Source: Planctomycetaceae bacterium
Lineage (GTDB): Bacteria > Planctomycetota > Planctomycetia > Pirellulales > UBA1268
Direction of reading: 5' to 3'
Assembly: GCA_005789975.1 (NCBI GenBank)
Contig: SXWC01000156.1
Coordinates: forward strand, 1 to 23,305
Length of the DNA stretch: 23,305 bases
A program made the position numbers and the translations under genes. Under the pieces are notes generated by a model. It did not search any database. It saw nothing but the letters and a program-made list of their open reading frames with translations, and was not told the DNA's origin. Of this stretch, positions 22,089 to 23,305 are shown piece after piece (position 1 is the stretch's first letter; each line of letters opens with the position of its first letter).

Positions 22089-23085
22089 GACAGGGGTGCC
22101 GAGCGGGGAAAGGGGGCGTGGCGAAGGGAAGGAAGGGCCGCAGCCGCCCGTCCCGCAGGAGAATATAGAGGGTGGCGGCGATCGTGTCGGCGGTCGTGCC
22201 GGGGTTGAGCCGCCGCGGGGTCCGCAGGCTCGCGTCGAACACGGCCAGGTCGGCCGACCAGCGTTCGGGGGGCGTGGCGAGCACGGCGGCCGCCCGCGCG
22301 GAGACGTCCGCCGCCGCGGCGGCGCCGTGCCGCCGGGCGATCAGTGAATCGGGCACCCGGGCCAGGTGTCGGACATGGCAGCGGACGATCGCCTCCAGCA
22401 GAGGTTCGCCCGCCCCGAGATCGGCGAGGAGATCCCGCACCGGGCCGGCGAACAACGGCCCGAAGCCTTGCGCCCAGAGCCTGGCGATCCAGTCGCGGTC
22501 GGCGGCGAGTCGCATCGCGGCACGGATGTCGTCGGGCGGTGGCCCCGCAACATCCCACTTCTCGGCGTTTCCCATGCCGCCCGGCGCTGCGACTGCGATC
22601 GCCCGCCAGATGTCGGCCGCGTCGTCCGGACCGAGGGAGGCGAGCACGCCCTCCACGGCAGCGGCGCAGAGCGGAGTGTCGTCGGGGACGGCCGCGAGCG
22701 GCGCCGTCAGCAGCACGATGCCGAGGTTGGCATTGGTGCCGGCGGCCGATCGGGACGCCTCGACCGCGGCGAGGATCGTGGAGCCGAGGGGCCGGTCGGC
22801 CGCACGATCGATGGCGGGGCCGACCGCGACCGCGGCGGCGAGCATGTCGTCGTGGTTGAGATCCGCGAACGACGCGCCCGGGTGCACGTTGCCGGGCTTC
22901 GCAGCGGTGGCCTCGAGGATGCCGGCGAGCGTGCCGCACCAGCCGCGGCTCCAGGGGATGCACGCATTCGACGCCAGCGCAGCGGGGGGCTGCGGGAGGT
23001 CGGTATGGCGGGAGGCGGCTCGGATGTGTGTGATTCTCGTGTGGCGGCGTGAGGCGTCTCGGTGACCCGCACCCCAAGAGTACAC
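22081..23085 (-). CDS. CitG/MdcB-family (triphosphoribosyl-dephospho-CoA synthase-like) protein
   Basis: Up to 334 residues. CitG proper moves a triphosphoribosyl unit from ATP to dephospho-CoA. Family motifs: [15 protein letters not shown] (62–76), [16 protein letters not shown] (116–131), a [11 protein letters not shown] segment, and the C-terminal [10 protein letters not shown]...[16 protein letters not shown]. The start is uncertain: a stop at 23092–23094 limits the frame, no ATG precedes the first motif, and the only normal candidate is GTG 23083–23085 without a ribosome-binding site; the first 40 residues look non-conserved. No citrate or malonate lyase gene is nearby, so the classical role is unlikely. 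CitG homologues recur in H4MPT-linked clusters; a phosphoribosyl-type step in cofactor synthesis is inferred. First gene of the CitG–PTPS–mch–RimK-like run. Confidence 0.8.
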   Translation of the reverse strand: MYSWGAGHRDASRRHTRITHIRAASRHTDLPQPPAALASNACIPWSRGWCGTLAGILEATAAKPGNVHPGASFADLNHDDMLAAAVAVGPAIDRAADRPLGSTILAAVEASRSAAGTNANLGIVLLTAPLAAVPDDTPLCAAAVEGVLASLGPDDAADIWRAIAVAAPGGMGNAEKWDVAGPPPDDIRAAMRLAADRDWIARLWAQGFGPLFAGPVRDLLADLGAGEPLLEAIVRCHVRHLARVPDSLIARRHGAAAAADVSARAAAVLATPPERWSADLAVFDASLRTPRRLNPGTTADTIAATLYILLRDGRLRPFLPFATPPFPARHPCHD

Positions 23086-23138
23086 TCGGGACTACCCCCG
23101 GCGGGAGAAAAGAAGATGCCCCGAGGACAGGACAGGAC

Positions 23139-23305
23139 ATGATCAACGCGACCGATCTCGACGCGAGCACGAGCCTCGGGCCGGAGTGCTTCATCAATCG
23201 GGAGTCGAGTTGGCTCGACTTCAACCAGCGGGTCCTCGAAGAGGCGGAGAACCCCGAAAATCCGCTGATGGAGCGGCTCAAGTTCCTGGCGATCTTCAGC
23301 TCGAA
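23139..23305 (+). CDS. ppk1: polyphosphate kinase 1, N-terminal fragment (cut by window end)
   Basis: 55 residues to the window edge. PPK1 reversibly polymerises ATP gamma-phosphates into polyphosphate. The fragment carries the N-terminal domain signature: [20 protein letters not shown], then [17 protein letters not shown], which matches the family pattern '(Y/F)INRELSWL.FN.RVLEEA...[15 protein letters not shown]'. ATG 23139 follows GAGGACAGG; an ATG at 23116 is out of frame and soon stops. It is divergent from the CitG-like gene, whose proposed GTG lies inside the candidate -10 TACACT (23081–23086) of ppk1. The catalytic histidine lies beyond the window. Confidence 0.93.
   Translation, partial: MINATDLDASTSLGPECFINRESSWLDFNQRVLEEAENPENPLMERLKFLAIFSS

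Noticed and set aside
1..23305. tRNA genes, CRISPR arrays, insertion sequences or prophage genes
   Set aside because: No T-loop consensus, direct repeat series, transposase or integrase motif was seen anywhere in the window.

Overview
This is a GC-rich chromosomal segment that looks planctomycetal (Pirellulales-like). The reasons are the sigma-54 factor, the FlgI-like lipoprotein with HEAT repeats, an HTH–receiver protein of a type I associate with planctomycetes, and above all bacterial tetrahydromethanopterin (H4MPT) C1-transfer genes next to ordinary housekeeping genes. The lineage is an inference from gene content. No database search was possible, and all family calls rest on motifs and remembered family sequences.

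Layout. 1–3133 (+): 3' end of a probable dnaX, then recR, rpoN (sigma-54) and nrdR. 3105–10144 (-): moaC, whose 3' end overlaps nrdR; a stem-loop; an HTH–receiver protein; a 450-bp gap; then smc, preceded by a FlgI-like/HEAT lipoprotein gene with an ATGA overlap. 10414–10920 (+): rimI. 10960–12213 (-): an ATP-grasp ligase divergent from fae. 12338–13893 (+): fae (formaldehyde-activating enzyme) and an mtdB/mtdC-type methylene-H4MPT dehydrogenase, separated by three consecutive triloop hairpins, the last a clear intrinsic terminator. 13942–18299 (-): a tightly packed run, FHA protein – rsgA – hflX – SDR – zinc-ribbon membrane protein, the last four joined by 4-bp ATGA overlaps. 18436–18890 (+): RNase P RNA. 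18894–19349 (-): a ribbon-helix-helix protein ending about 3 nt from the rnpB 3' end. 19674–23085 (-): a four-gene run, CitG-like – PTPS-like – mch – RimK-like ATP-grasp. 23139 onward (+): start of ppk1, cut by the window edge.

How the genes fit. Fae condenses formaldehyde with H4MPT, the Mtd enzyme oxidises methylene-H4MPT and Mch hydrolyses methenyl-H4MPT. These three successive steps lie in two groups about 7 kb apart. The accessory genes beside them (two ATP-grasp ligases, a CitG-like phosphoribosyl-type transferase and a PTPS-family pterin enzyme) fit cofactor synthesis (dephospho-H4MPT and/or methylofuran). That part is inference and is the most interesting content of the window. The formyltransferase/hydrolase genes (fhcABCD) are not in the window. 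The rsgA–hflX run and rnpB form a second theme, ribosome and RNA maturation.
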